Below, piece by piece: positions 38,650 to 49,836 of a stretch of DNA of 64,000 nucleotides. Position numbers and translations under genes: made by a program. Location of the stretch: NCBI GenBank assembly GCA_903632075.3, contig CAHIKZ030005493.1, positions 1,227,001-1,291,000 on the forward strand. Direction: 5' to 3'. The stretch's first letter is position 1. Each line of letters begins with the position of its first letter. The DNA comes from Acanthosepion pharaonis (Eukaryota > Mollusca > Cephalopoda > Sepiida > Sepiidae). The notes under the pieces were generated by a model that saw only the letters and a list, made by a program, of their open reading frames with translations, had not been told where the DNA came from and made no database searches.

Positions 38650-40975
38650 AGAGTAGAATTTTTCCGTTCACAGTCTCTAAGTCAATGGACTTCCCTACTC
38701 ATTAACCTATTAACTCCCATCAACATGCTTATTTACTTGATTTGTTCCTTACCTCCTCTTCTGACTGTTATCGAAAATCACAAATCTGTCCTCTTGACAA
38801 TTCTCATCACGCTGTATTATTTGTTGATACTTCTTTTGACTCATCTTTGTAAAGACACCTTCTATTCACATGACATCTTTCTGTTACCAACGTACTGATT
38901 GGGATTCATTTTCTTTCTTGGATTGATATTATTAAACTTTCCTACTGAAAAATGTTTCACGTAGGTTTTTTCTTGGATTAAAGCCGACAGAGACGAATTT
39001 TTACCTTCTCAGAAAGACTAGGCGAAACCACAATCTTCTTGGCTAACTTAGGCCTATTCAGACTCTATAGCCCACAGGAATCATTTTTTTTTTTTCGGTT
39101 ATGCCAGCGTGATAGATCCGATCACAACAGAAGCCTATTTATATCTGCTCGTAATAATTGTAAACGTTCCCTCAAAGAGGCTAACTCTTTGTTTGCTGAC
39201 AATATGGGGTACCGTATAGCCTCTAACAGGATTGATTCTTGGGAATACTGGCCACTCTGTAATAGTGTCTGAAATAAGAATAAGTCTTCTATCTTTCTTT
39301 TCTTCATTAAACTTGAGGTGTTGTCATCTTCGGCTAATAATGCTCAATGCTTTGCTCATAAATTCTCTTCCAATTCTATGCTTGACTCATATGGAATAGT
39401 TTACCTGATTTTCCACTTAGAACTGAGTTCCTATTGAGTGATATACATATAACCCCATCCATGGTTTCTGCTATCATTTCTAAACTGGATCCTCACAAAC
39501 CATATGGACTCGATTCTATCCCTGCAAATGTTCTTAAGAAATATGTTCCTGAAATGAATCCCGTTCTCTCTAACCCCCACCCCCCAAATTTCTATACTGC
39601 TTCTTGCTTTCTGATTCTTTGAAATCCTCTTCTGTCGTTATAGTCTTTAACATTTCAGATGGACTGTCTGATCCATTTTACTATCGGCTTAGTAGATTTT
39701 TACTACTTTTGGCAACTCTCGCAGGAATTTCATTCATATAAGCAATATGGTTTTCAGTTCTCTAGGTCTACTCTTTATGGATCAACGATAATTGCCGAAA
39801 GAGTCTATCAAGCTTTAGATAAGAATTGTGAATTTCGAAGGCATTTGATAGTATATGGTATGCTGATCTTCTTCACCAGTTGAAAGTTTATTGCATTTCT
39901 GGATTCATTTTTGATTTAATTCAGTCTTTCAAAATGAAAGTGCTCTTGAACGGCCATGCATTACTACAAGCGTCTCATGGAGCTCTATCTTTGGACCTAC
40001 GTTGATCTTAATTTTCATTAACGGACTTTCCCATGTCATCAGTTCTCAACATTGTACCTTTACTGATAATGGAACTAATTACTCCTGTCTTAATATTAAG
40101 TTTGATCGGTTCGATAAGATCAAATTGGCAACTGATCACAAAAGCAACCTATAATCTGTTGTTGATTGGGTCAAGGAATGACTTGTTAACGCCTCCAAAA
40201 CAAAACTGCTCACTTTTAATCGCCTGATATGAGACATTTTGCTTTTCATCAGCATGGCTGATGCTAACCTCCAGGAGTGATTCGTTGCGTATTCTTGGGC
40301 TAAACTTTTCCTCTGACATAATATGGAAAATTTATATTGAGTCAATTGTTAGATCTGCTGCTAAGACATTTGGTTCAATGTCTGGTGCTAGACAATTCTT
40401 ATATAAGTCTACCATTCGTCCATACATTGAATATTGCTGCCATATCTGGCCAGGTGCTTCTGCTATATATTTAGAGATTCTTGATAAATTAGAAAGAAGC
40501 ATCTGCAATATGATTGGTCCTGACCTTGCATCTCAGCTTCAGTCACTTTCTCACCGCCGTAACATGGCTTCTTTGTACCTTTTCTAGAAATACTTTCAGG
40601 GTAATTGTTCTGATGAACTTTCCTCTATAGTACCTAAACTTTCTGAATTTAAGTGCAATAATAGATTGGAAGCAAGGTCTAATCATTTTACAGTTGGAAT
40701 TGCTAAATGTAACCGTAAGTTCTATGTTAACAGTTTCTTCTTTGGCACTTTTCGCTTGTGGAAATCTTTTCAGGTTTCTTGCTCTCCGGTTAACTGTGAT
40801 CTTCAAAATTTAAATGGAAAGTCAATCGATATTTTCTGTTTTCTTAATTCCTGTTCTTTTATTGATCTCTCTCCTTAATATTTTTCTCGTTCTCTCACAC
40901 TCTGTAAAAACTTGCATCTTATTGCCTTTTATTGCCTTGATTTGGGTGAAATGATTAACAAATCAATTGTACATT
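38650..40975 (+). pseudogene. Jockey-like LINE, EN C-terminus to 3' end, copy 3 (longest)
   Basis: EN remnants (TNLSS-QFSSRC, NVSRRFFLGLKP), linker RNNCKRSLKEANSLFAD (about 39145-39200), then SDIHITPSMVSAIISKLDPH and GLDSIPANVLKKYVPEM (about 39435-39555), FQFSRST...IAERVYQALDKN (about 39750-39825), AFDSIWYADL-like motif A remnants, IEYCCHIWPGASAIYLEILD and KLERSICNMIGPDL (about 40425-40525), and the tail SFFFGT-R to LDLGEMINKSIVHC (about 40980). The catalytic YADD region is degraded. Frames change at least six times. It starts within EN just after a U repeat, so it is 5'-truncated there. Confidence 0.88.
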
Positions 40976-41945
40976 GCTGAGGAAATGTCATATAGAATTC
41001 CTTTAATTATTTCTAAAAGTATTACGCAATTATAAACCCTTTGCAAGAATGGGTTAGGGTTAGACGATAACGAGGCTGTAAGAAATACAAAATCAGCCTT
41101 TAGTACCAATACTAGTAGCCTGATGATGTATTCATCGTGTGACCGGATAATAACGTGGAAATTTCAAATTTTGGTGCTAAACTGTTGCATTCACTTTCGC
41201 TACACTTTGTTAAAATGCTCGATTCCTTCTATTCTTCTCCATTAGCTATAAATCAAATGGCAGGTTAGACTTCACTCTCTAAGCTTGAGTGACAACCAGT
41301 CTCTGAGAAGGAAAACTTTTAATTCATAAAAACAGAGTTGGGAGTTGGAAACCATTCCATTATCTTTTCTCGAAATGTATGGCAATGCAAAGATGGTAAA
41401 ATGAATCCATGGATAGACATGATCACTTACATCATAAAGGAAGAAGTCATTAACACATTGATGGTTTCAGAACTAAGATTTTCGTTTTAACACTTTTAAG
41501 GAAATACTGCAGAATAGACGTTTGCCAAAACCATCATTTAAAAATGTAAACGCAAATGCTGCCATGAAAAACGAACCAAAAAATCCTAAACTAACAACTC
41601 ACAGCAGATTTTGAAACACTTTCGTTTAAGATCAATGATCAAGAAATTTTTTTTTATAAACGTGTCCAGTTTATGCAGACTCATCGACTTTTAAGTGTAT
41701 TTGTGTTTGCATCAGATAAAGAGTCTGGATACGGAGGAGCAGCTGAAACATCAACGAAAAAGTGCAATCGTTTCTGCAATATTACTTGCTGAAACATAAG
41801 TGGTTAGATATATCATACTTTTTTCTTTAAAAGGGACTCAGATAAGTAATGTATATAAATATGTCGATTAGTTTGAAATTGACAGCGATCAGTTTGACAA
41901 ATCTAAGGTGGATCTAAAAAATATTGGCTGTTTAGAGAATGAAAC
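40976..41945. other. No recognised gene; one CTGATGATG word
   Basis: Non-coding. GCCTGATGATGTATTCATCG-TGTGACCGG at 41115-41145 is vaguely similar to a Penelope end but lacks the GAAA strand. No repeat copy recognised otherwise. Confidence 0.4.
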
Positions 41946-41961
41946 AATACATTAATCTGCT

Positions 41962-42348
41962 CATTATTTACATTATTCGGACTATTGTCCTCATCTCTGA
42001 TGCCATATTTATTACAACGTTTCGGCCGTTGTACGCTCCAGCCTCCTTCATGTGGTTAGAATGTCGAACTGAACCCTTTATTTTGCTCACTGGGTTAGAC
42101 TGTTCTAGTTCTATGTGCCATGTTTAATGGATGTCAGTTATCAGTTATCGTTAATTTCCCTCTGAAAGTTATCCACTTCCTTAACCGGGTATTGAACTCA
42201 CGCGTTGGTTAGCTCCAGTGACAGGACATTTGAGTCTTGTCACTGGATCTAACCAACGCCTTTATCCACTGTTCCATGTGCCCTTGAGGAAAATAGTCCG
42301 AATAATGTAAATAATCTACATAATACTTCATCTCAGAAATATAGAGAG
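41962..42348 (-). mobile_element. SINE-like Penelope derivative with 12-15 bp TSD (minus)
   Basis: ATACATTAATCTGCT occurs at 41947-41961 and again at 42349-42363, so this insert is precisely bounded; the ATAC may belong to the element end. On the minus strand, in order: an inverted partial U (TAATGT...GACTATT), tRNA-like head (CCTCAAGGGCACATGGAACA, GTGGATAAAGGCG, B-box-like GAGTTCAATACCCGG), body B, and a complete U with CCGGCC-type stem. Non-coding. It supports the tRNA head as an integral part of the mobile unit. Confidence 0.82.
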
Positions 42349-42363
42349 ATACATTAATCTGCT

Positions 42364-43120
42364 TTACTGAATTATAGGTAAGTGAGAAAGGATACCGCTG
42401 GAGTGTGGGTAAATTGGAAGATGCAGCAGTTGGTAGGATACATAAATCAGGCTCGTGTAGATTCCAGTATAGTTTGCATAAGGTTTAGAGAAGGTATCGT
42501 GAAATATTCACAAGGAGAAAGGTGAGAAGAGCTTGCTCTGAATATTTAGGATTTCTTTCAGTTCTTTTCCCTTTTCTCTCTGTTGTGGTGTCCTCCCTCA
42601 AAAGAGTCTATGTTGGACTCTTCCGCCTAGTAGTAGGAGAGAAGGCCTTGGGCGAACAGTCGAGTAAATTGTTCTACCGGGCTGTGACTGTTCACAGCTG
42701 CTGTCGAACTCTCTGCATTTGGGCAGCGAGTAAACCTGGACGAAGCTATGCTGAAGGGCAACATTTCGTCCAGGGGGTGGGGGGAGATAGACGGACCCTG
42801 ACCCCGTTAATGCGGGTTCTACGGGAATATTTTCGGAGAACCCACGGTAAAATCGGCCTTGTGCCACATACATCCTTTGTCATCTTCATTTGTTTTCTCC
42901 CTTTAGCTTTTCTGATATTTCACGATGACCAAAAATTTTTTTATAAAAATACTTGATCGATTTAATTAAAAAGATAACACCACGATTTTTCCTTTTTTGT
43001 TAAATTATGTAATTTGCCGATGGAACTTTTTTCCAATATTAATCTGAATTCCGAGGAAAAAGAAAAAATATGTCAAAAATATAACGTTTAGCATAATCTG
43101 TATGTAGAATGCTTTAGTTT
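42364..43120. other. Unclassified segment with GC-richer core (about 42580-42880)
   Basis: A plus frame of 144 codons (42522-42956) runs through the GC-richer part, but its product has no recognisable domain. The word GAAGGCC-TTGG and purine runs recall processed repeats. I see no tRNA, snRNA or SINE consensus. Flanks are AT-rich. Confidence 0.35.
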
Positions 43121-43129
43121 TTTTTGTGC

Positions 43130-43690
43130 ATTCCGTTCTTATGACTGGCTGCTCCTATCCGAAGATCCGTGTCTACTATGGGGGATAGCCAATCCCTGTT
43201 GCAGACGCCTGCTCAGGCACATTTGTGTTTGTTCAACAGCCACAGAGCCCACCTGTGGTTTATACTGAAACTATGCTGAGCGGACATTAGTTACAGTTTC
43301 TGGGAAAGAGCGCATTATCTGGCGTGATCAACAGTCTGAATGAGGCTAGTACGCTCATACCCTCGGTCACGATGACTTATGACTTCATGCTAGCACAACC
43401 ATCGATGGCTCTCAAATTGTTCCGTCTACCCAATTTCACTCACAAGGCTTGGCTTTCAGGCACTTATCCAAAGAATAGCCTCCCCCAGTCCGATAACACC
43501 AACATGTCACCTTTCTGACAAAACGATCATCGTGAGATTCGAACCCGGGTACATGGCCCGAAATCAAACGTTCTAACCAGTCAGCCATATAGAAAAGCGC
43601 GCGCTCATACATACACACACACACAACACAAAGCCCAACGTGGAGATTATTCGTTCGTATGCAAAAGTAAAAATTATGTAACACGCGTTT
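43130..43690 (-). mobile_element. tRNA-like repeat containing a cephalopod-type SINE core (minus)
   Basis: On the minus strand: TATATGGCTGACTGGTTAGA (A-box region), CCCGGGTTCGAATCTCACGA (B-box GGTTCGAATC), then AAGTGCCTGAAAGCCAAGCC followed by TTGTGAGTGAAATTGGGTAG. The last block strongly resembles a core I associate with abundant cephalopod and molluscan SINE/LINE repeats. The remaining 43130-43400 part has no named match. Confidence 0.65.
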
Positions 43691-44404
43691 TTGCGAATGT
43701 GTTGGTCCGAGCTATATGGAATCGCTTGGAATTAATATGTTGCTGAGAATGGGTTGGCTTCATCAGCACATTTGCGTCTACTTATTTTTTTTGCTGTTAT
43801 TAATGTTTTGCAATGTAAACTGGAGAACTCTATCTTTTTATAGGAATGGTGACCAGTAAAATTCCGCAGAATATGAAAGCATAAACGCTTTTGTAAGAAA
43901 AAGAAAAGAAAGAAAAAAAGAATTTAATTATTTGAAAAATTCTTGGAATGATAATGTCCCTTTTCAAAATTGTGCACTGACCCACGGTCTGGTTTTATAT
44001 TTAAAGATAATATCTTTATATTATATAATCTTCCTCTGTTAAATTCTAATTCACTTCACAGTGGAATAAAATTCAAAATTATGGACAGCATAAAACTAAG
44101 TAAGCGAGAAATTGTTTAATTTTCGTTTGAATAATTGAATGAAACTGGAGTAATGTCTAGACAAAAACACATATTAGGATTTTCTATCACAATTCTGATG
44201 ATTTCCAAGATATGAAAAAAGAAACAAAAGATTAGTTGTCAATATATAATAGCGATCAAGCAAGAAATGCAAAACAACAAAAATAAGAGGGAAATTTATA
44301 AGAAAATATTTTCTCGGACATGTTTTATTTTTCCTTGTTTCTTTCTTTAAATATTTGTCCGTCCAAAACTTAAGCAATCATGTCACTCGCTTTTACTTTA
44401 TTAT
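43691..44404. other. No recognised feature
   Basis: Non-coding; at 43740-43775 a minus-strand word GTGCTGATGAAGCCAACCC may be a degraded Penelope end. Confidence 0.35.
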
Positions 44405-45118
44405 TTGTGAATTGCCATGAATTCTTGGGAAATATTATGGCGAGGTTTCTCGTTGCTTTCTCCACAATTTGGAATTATGATTTGTCTTTCCGTTAGACTG
44501 GCTTCCAACCAAGGCTAGAAAGCCCAGTCTATTTAAACCATATGAATTTGTTAGTTTTTAATGTTTAGCCCCTTCAGGCCGTGAACTTTCTCGGAGGATT
44601 TTTGTTATGTGTAAATTATAGCGTCTTGGGAAAAAGAGTGGAGTGTTTTTACATTGCCTTCTTCATGATTTGGAATTGAGTATTGTCCCTCTTTTAGTCT
44701 GGCTGTCAACCAAAGCTCAAGAACCCAGTTAAGCTGTAAAAATCTATGATTTCATAATATATCCTTTCAGAACAGAGTCATGTCTCTCCACATATCTATT
44801 TTTTTTATCTGGGGTTTGACATGCATTCTTGGAAAGTTTAGTGAAGTGGTTTCCCGTTGACTTCTTGTCTTTGAATTCAGAAATAGATAGACTAACTTCT
44901 ACCCAAGTCTCGTGAATCCCGTCTATCCAAGTTAAATTTAGGATTGTTAATGCTATGACCCTTGATTATATGATTGATCATGACTCTCCACAGAATTGTT
45001 TTCTATATTATCTGTGAAAGATAATCGTATTACTTTCTCAACTGTTTGGAATTCAAAATTTCGTTCTGTTGGACTGGTTGAAAAACCAAAGATCAAGAAC
45101 TGCTTAAACCAAAACAAC
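44405..45118. repeat. Degenerate tandem repeat, about four units of 170-210 bp
   Basis: Each unit has TTCTTGG(A/G)AA, GTTGCCTTCT, AATTTGGAATT, TAGACTGGCT-(T)C-AACCAAAGCTC and CCCAGTCTA. Units start near 44424, 44625, 44833 and 45000. Divergence between units is high, so the array is old. Confidence 0.7.
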
Positions 45119-45309
45119 ATGGGGAGAAGAGACACGCTCATACTTTTCACAATGGTATTTGTACGAAATTGAACGCAACAGATTAAAGCCTGGATTTGAA
45201 TCCATTTTCGCGATGATAACCGTCATGCTACCCAAATATTGCAGTAGAATTTCAAGTTTTACAGAAAAATTACAAATTACTATCGAAGTTTCCAAAGAGT
45301 AAATTAAAA

Positions 45310-45615
45310 CTATTTACGTTATTTACAGTGTTCGGTCTGTTGTCCTCATCTTTACTTCCATATTCACGGCGTTTCGGCCGTTTTACGCTCCAGTTTTCTT
45401 CAGGCGACTGAAATTTCGAACTGAACGCTGTATTTCGTCCACCAGAGTTAATTGTTCTAGTTCCACGTGTCATGCCTCTTCAGGATGTCTCAGTTATCTC
45501 TCTTTAACTCAACTCCTCAAGTTTTTGTTCACCGCTGCAGTAACCAGATATTAAACTCAAATCTCTCTGGGTCAAATCACTGGATTCGACTAACGTTTTT
45601 ATCCGCAAGGACAAA
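45310..45615 (-). mobile_element. SINE-like Penelope derivative: tRNA head - B - U (minus)
   Basis: On the minus strand: head (TCCTTGCGGATAAAAACGTT, B-box-like GAGTTTAATATCTGG), body B (CATGACACGTGGAACTAGAA), then U (CTGAAGAAAACTGGAGCGTA, AAACGGCCGAAACGCC, GAGGACAACAGACCGA). CTGAAGA and GAAAC are kept; the stem is AACTGG/CGGCC and so weakened. Confidence 0.75.
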
Positions 45616-45654
45616 AGCGATGGTTGCGTAGATGGTTAAATATTTAATACCTCA

Positions 45655-46074
45655 AAAACACTAAACAAATTAAGTTTCTTTTTTCCAGGTTTTCAGATAA
45701 GATGTTTAGCCATCTTGGCACCATTTGTCATAAGAATTATTGAAAAAAAACATTTGAGTTATTCAGCTAGAAAGAGAAAAGGTTAAAATTGTCTTGTGTC
45801 AGCCCCACTATAACTTCCCAACTGAGCAATGGTGAGAGGAAAAAGATCATTCCGACCTTCAATAATAGTACCAACATTCATACGTAGGTTTCCATCTTCA
45901 AAGTCTATTAAATACATTCTTATTGTTCAAAGTAGAGTCCAACAGTATTATAAAAACCACGTAGAATTCCAGTAAGATATCTTTAATCATTTCTAGGATA
46001 CAACGGTTGAAATCTTAATATAACAATTGAACAATTTTACTGCTGCACGATTTGGAGAATTTGGTGTTACACCC

Positions 46075-46080
<6 letters not shown>
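45655..46080. repeat. Dispersed repeat R4, copy B
   Basis: Second copy of 28338-28840, lacking its 110-base HTH-like segment. Ends in GTTACACCCGGTAAATATA next to a TA array. Confidence 0.65.

Positions 46081-46128
<48 letters not shown>
46078..46128. repeat. (TA)n microsatellite
   Basis: Uninterrupted TA array. Confidence 0.95.
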
Positions 46129-46131
<3 letters not shown>

Positions 46132-46399
46132 CGATTTTCTCATGAGATCTAATTTCTTTTCAGATGATAAATTATATAAAAACTGTCCGAATGTTCTTTT
46201 TATCCGAGCACTTTCAGCTATACATTTAGCTATTTTCAAGGATTATATTTTAACTGTTAAAATAAGAATTAGTTTGTTGTATCTATGTTTTATAAAATGT
46301 TTTCATTTTTCAAAACACGGTCAAGATATTATGTCCATGTTCAAAGTTAATATTAATATTATTAAGTGTTGGTTTGTTTGTTTTTATTAATAAGGCTTC
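46129..46399. other. AT-rich flank of the nuclease fragment
   Basis: No recognised feature. A plus frame here is fortuitous. Confidence 0.35.
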
Positions 46400-46715
46400 C
46401 ATTATTTTTTAGCCTTTTTTTTTTTTGCATGTAGATGATGCTATTATATTAGTGTTATCAACAACTAGGTCTCCATGAATATTTAAATGAGATCTAATTG
46501 AGCTATGGTCAGAAAGGTGTAGAGTGAGTCTGCGAGTCAAACATGTTGTAGTGTGGCCTATATAATTATTTACGAATTTTGATTGTTCAAGAATACAATT
46601 CCTTAATGGGCATTTAAATACGGAAATAATATTTGCCCTATTTAATTTTGTTCTTGGAGGTGAATTATTATTTTTATTTATATTTGCATGAAAGAAGGAT
46701 TGCTGCCTAAATAAA
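46400..46715 (-). pseudogene. Penelope-like GIY-YIG endonuclease fragment, second family
   Basis: The minus strand reads RTKLNRANIISVFKCPLRNC, ILEQSKFVNNYIGHTTTC, LTRRLTLHLSDHSSIRSHLN, DLVVDNTNIIAS. It has a Cys-containing lead-in, an intact YIG half and the RRLTLHL block. It resembles 11018-11292 (about half of residues identical) but is a separate copy. The C-terminal Glu part is lost in a poly-T tract. 46130-46399 on its 3' side may be its untranslated region. Confidence 0.82.
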
Positions 46716-46721
46716 CAAATA

Positions 46722-46728
46722 CACACAC

Positions 46729-46792
<64 letters not shown>

Positions 46793-46845
46793 GTGTGTGT
46801 GTAGAGATAGATAGATAGATAAATAGATAGATAGATAGATATAAT
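46722..46845. repeat. (TA)n-(TG)n-(GATA)n compound microsatellite
   Basis: ATATATATGTGTG..., about 30 GT units with one GC, then GATAGATAAATA units. Confidence 0.95.
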
Positions 46846-47186
46846 GTAGATACACAAAAATGAGAGAATTGCTCATTTATCAAATTTAACATGAATTTCT
46901 GTACTTGAATTCTATATCAGATTAATTCGGGTGGTACTGATAAGCAATTCGCTCATTTCTAAGTAGTGAATTCTTCCGGTGACGAATATTCTGTGTGGGT
47001 TTATATATAGAAGGGTGTCTACAATCTGTAAAGGTTGACTTTAGCAGCCGACAAAGCTAAACATGTCCTGGGCTTTTGATATGGCCTTGTAATGATCAAA
47101 TTTTTTTCCTACTTTTGTTCTTAAAGGAATTCAAAATTCAAAATTCTTGGAAATTATTTCCCACGAAAACTCTTTAAAAACGAGAG

Positions 47187-47190
<4 letters not shown>
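46846..47190. other. No recognised feature
   Basis: Non-coding. Confidence 0.35.

Positions 47191-47256
<66 letters not shown>
47191..47256. repeat. (TA)n microsatellite
   Basis: Thirty-three TA units. Confidence 0.95.
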
Positions 47257-47258
<2 letters not shown>

Positions 47259-47690
47259 TATCGGCGGAAAGAAAAACCACCTTTTTTTAACGTGCGTATT
47301 CATATTGTTCGTGATTATGGAACATTGATTTCTATCCATAGCAACATATCAGTGCTGAAGAGTTCTCGACCTGACCAATGTGTGAGAACTGTCATCAAAT
47401 GACTAAGAATTAGATTTTTGTAGCAGGAACTCCCTCGTGCTTTGCTCGAGAATATTTCAGCACCTTTTTTTATTTGTTTTAGGATTTTCGACTGCGACTG
47501 TTATAGCACTAATCTTCTGCATGTCAAGAGGTGAAGGTTGATTTTTTTTTTAAGCTTTAAAACAATGAGGCGATTGTAATGCTTGGAAGATCTGGGTCGG
47601 GGCGTATGTGTATATATGTGCGTCTTTTGTGTGTCTCCTATGAACGTCGACATACAACCATGAAGGCACATGAACGTACATCTGCACACA
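47257..47690. other. No recognised feature
   Basis: Non-coding sequence between two microsatellites. Confidence 0.35.
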
Positions 47691-47712
47691 AACACACAAA
47701 AAAACACACACA

Positions 47713-47806
<94 letters not shown>
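47691..47806. repeat. (CA)n-(TA)n compound microsatellite
   Basis: ACACACA for about 55 bases, then TATA for about 55. Confidence 0.95.
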
Positions 47807-47807
<1 letters not shown>

Positions 47808-48800
47808 TAACTAATAAGGGTAATTGAATGACAAAATAAAAAAAAACGCTCCGATGAAACGAGATTCGTCTCTATGAGGAACTTTTCCAGAGTAATAAAG
47901 GTTTTGTCGATGGAGTCTGTTTTCTATAGATCTTTTCTATAAATTGTTGAGATTTTTTTAAATTTTATCTTTATAAGACGTTGTGGTTTTGTGTGATAAG
48001 ATCCAGTTAAAGAGATAAGCTCATTTCCTCAATTAAAGAATTAATACCAAATAAGAACAAGAATAAGACAAGCAAATCCAATTACATTGAAACAAGAACA
48101 ATTTCAGTAATAATCATAGACATTAATATATTATTAACAATAACGCTCCAAACATATATTACCAAAATTAAATACGTCACAGTCAGAAAAAATGACGAAA
48201 CAGCAATAAAAATACATTATACATAGATATACAAAATCAGTTGATAAAAATAAATGTATCAGATTTATTATTCACTTCAAAAAACTAAAAACTAGTAACC
48301 TAGTTATTAAAAATAATATATCCCAAACTTTGATTCTCCTATATAAGACCAATGTCGCATATGAATATACTTTCCTACTAAGAGAATGCTTTTCAGTAAA
48401 AAAAAAAAAAAAAAACTCAGAATATCTTACGTAGGATATACCACCACCACACTCTCACGGAGACTCATCTGCCACCTATCATACTAGATTGCTATCAGAC
48501 AATACATTAATAAGCAGAATAATGATCATAGTAACATTAGACATATACTCAAAAACAGTACCAGAATACAAAATCAAAAAGTATAAACAACCTTATGTCC
48601 ACGAAGGAATACTCATACAACAAAAAACAATCATCTATAGATAAAAACGATTAAAATTTAAATGTCCACATCCTCAAATGTATATAAAAATAAAAAGTAA
48701 ATAAAATAAACACACACGGAAATGTCACACATCGCCCACGTCACAACACTCTTTGCTTAGATCACTACACCGGCCAATTCTATGAAACTCACCATTTGCC
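47807..48800. other. AT-rich non-coding stretch
   Basis: Mostly A-rich plus strand, poly-A at 48400-48414. No reading I can assign. It leads into a Penelope-type end motif. Confidence 0.4.
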
Positions 48801-48804
48801 ACAA

Positions 48805-48845
48805 CTTATCCTAATGATGACTTAAGAAAGTGGAAAGCTTGGAGC
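48805..48845 (+). other. Degenerate hammerhead-like Penelope end
   Basis: CCTAATGATGACTTAAGAAA followed by GTGGAAAGCTTGGAGCAT keeps the spacing of CTGATGATG-GCTTA-loop-TAAGCC-GAAAGCTTGG, a Penelope end also seen at 18705. Stem pairs are partly lost. Confidence 0.4.
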
Positions 48846-48934
48846 ATATTTATTATATTAAATGAACTTTGGACAATTTCTGTCAGAATCTTTCTGTATC
48901 GGGGAAGAATTATTCGTAATTTGCTTTGGTTTGT

Positions 48935-49400
48935 TTTTTGTTTTGTTTTTTTACGACATATCAACCTCAATTGGTTATTTAATGCCGACAAATTTTTTAT
49001 TGCTGGTAATATTTTGTTTTGTCAGAAATCTATTTCTGGTAATATTTTCCTTCAAAAATGTACTGCTGGTAATATTCATTTTTTAAAAAACATTGTAATA
49101 TTTTTTCAAAAATTTATTGCTGGTAATAGATTTTTCTTCAAAAATTTATTGCTTCTAATAATTTTTCGACAAAGTTTTTCTGGTATTAAAACCTATTTTT
49201 ACACTTTCATAGTGTTTTTACCACAGTTTTGGAGTTAACTATTTGCCAATAGCTGGGACCCTAACAGGTGCTACCACCTCAGATCAGGGTGGACCTGGGA
49301 ACATCAGCAATTAAGATGTGGTTCCATGCTCCTCAAAACCTCCTGATCAGAGGTCTTGCTGCTGAACGTAGTTTATCGTAATACCCAGGACGATATTCGT
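48935..49400 (-). repeat. Dispersed repeat R2 (minus)
   Basis: GGTTATTTAATGCCGACAA, then about six units with GCTGGTAATATTTT and TTCAAAAATTTATT (49000-49165), then CTATTTGCCAATAGCTGGGA, CCCTAACAGGTGCTACC and CCTCCTGATCAGAGG. Confidence 0.75.
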
Positions 49401-49453
49401 AATTTGGAAAAGTCAATCAACAGAATTAATAGACATAAAAACTATGCAGTTTT

Positions 49454-49458
<5 letters not shown>

Positions 49459-49497
<39 letters not shown>
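49459..49497. repeat. (CA)n microsatellite
   Basis: CA array. Confidence 0.95.
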
Positions 49498-49501
<4 letters not shown>

Positions 49502-49663
49502 TTTAAATTCAAATTTAGATAATAGTACTATTAAGTGTTTAACAACATTAATAACATCAAAATAACACCAGGAAACCTCGAGAGACTGAAATACTGTAAT
49601 CAGCTCCAAGTAACTGATGATTGCACCGTGCATGAAACTCCGAGTCGTACTGTCAGCGTAGGG

Positions 49664-49698
<35 letters not shown>

Positions 49699-49760
49699 TA
49701 GTCATCCACAGTCAGAACTGTTTCGCTGCATCAACACTCATCTCTCTCTCTCTCTCTCTC

Positions 49761-49833
<73 letters not shown>
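49664..49833. repeat. (TA)n arrays with SINE family 2 fragment and (CT)n
   Basis: TA at 49664-49695, a family-2 SINE 3' fragment (CATCCACAGTCAGAACTGTT, TCGCTGCATCA; 49703-49735), CT at 49741-49760, and TA at 49764-49833. Confidence 0.85.

Positions 49834-49836
<3 letters not shown>

Noticed and set aside
41115..41145. Hammerhead motif at CTGATGATGTATTCATCG
   Set aside because: No GAAA strand follows the stem and the pairing is poor.
42522..42956. 144-codon frame as a host gene
   Set aside because: No recognisable domain, starts in repeat-flanked DNA, and the minus strand is also open over the GC-richer core, as expected by composition.
48000..48800. Mitochondrial insertion suggested by A-rich, Ile/Asn/Thr-rich readings
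   Set aside because: No recognisable mitochondrial protein or rRNA string; composition alone explains the impression.
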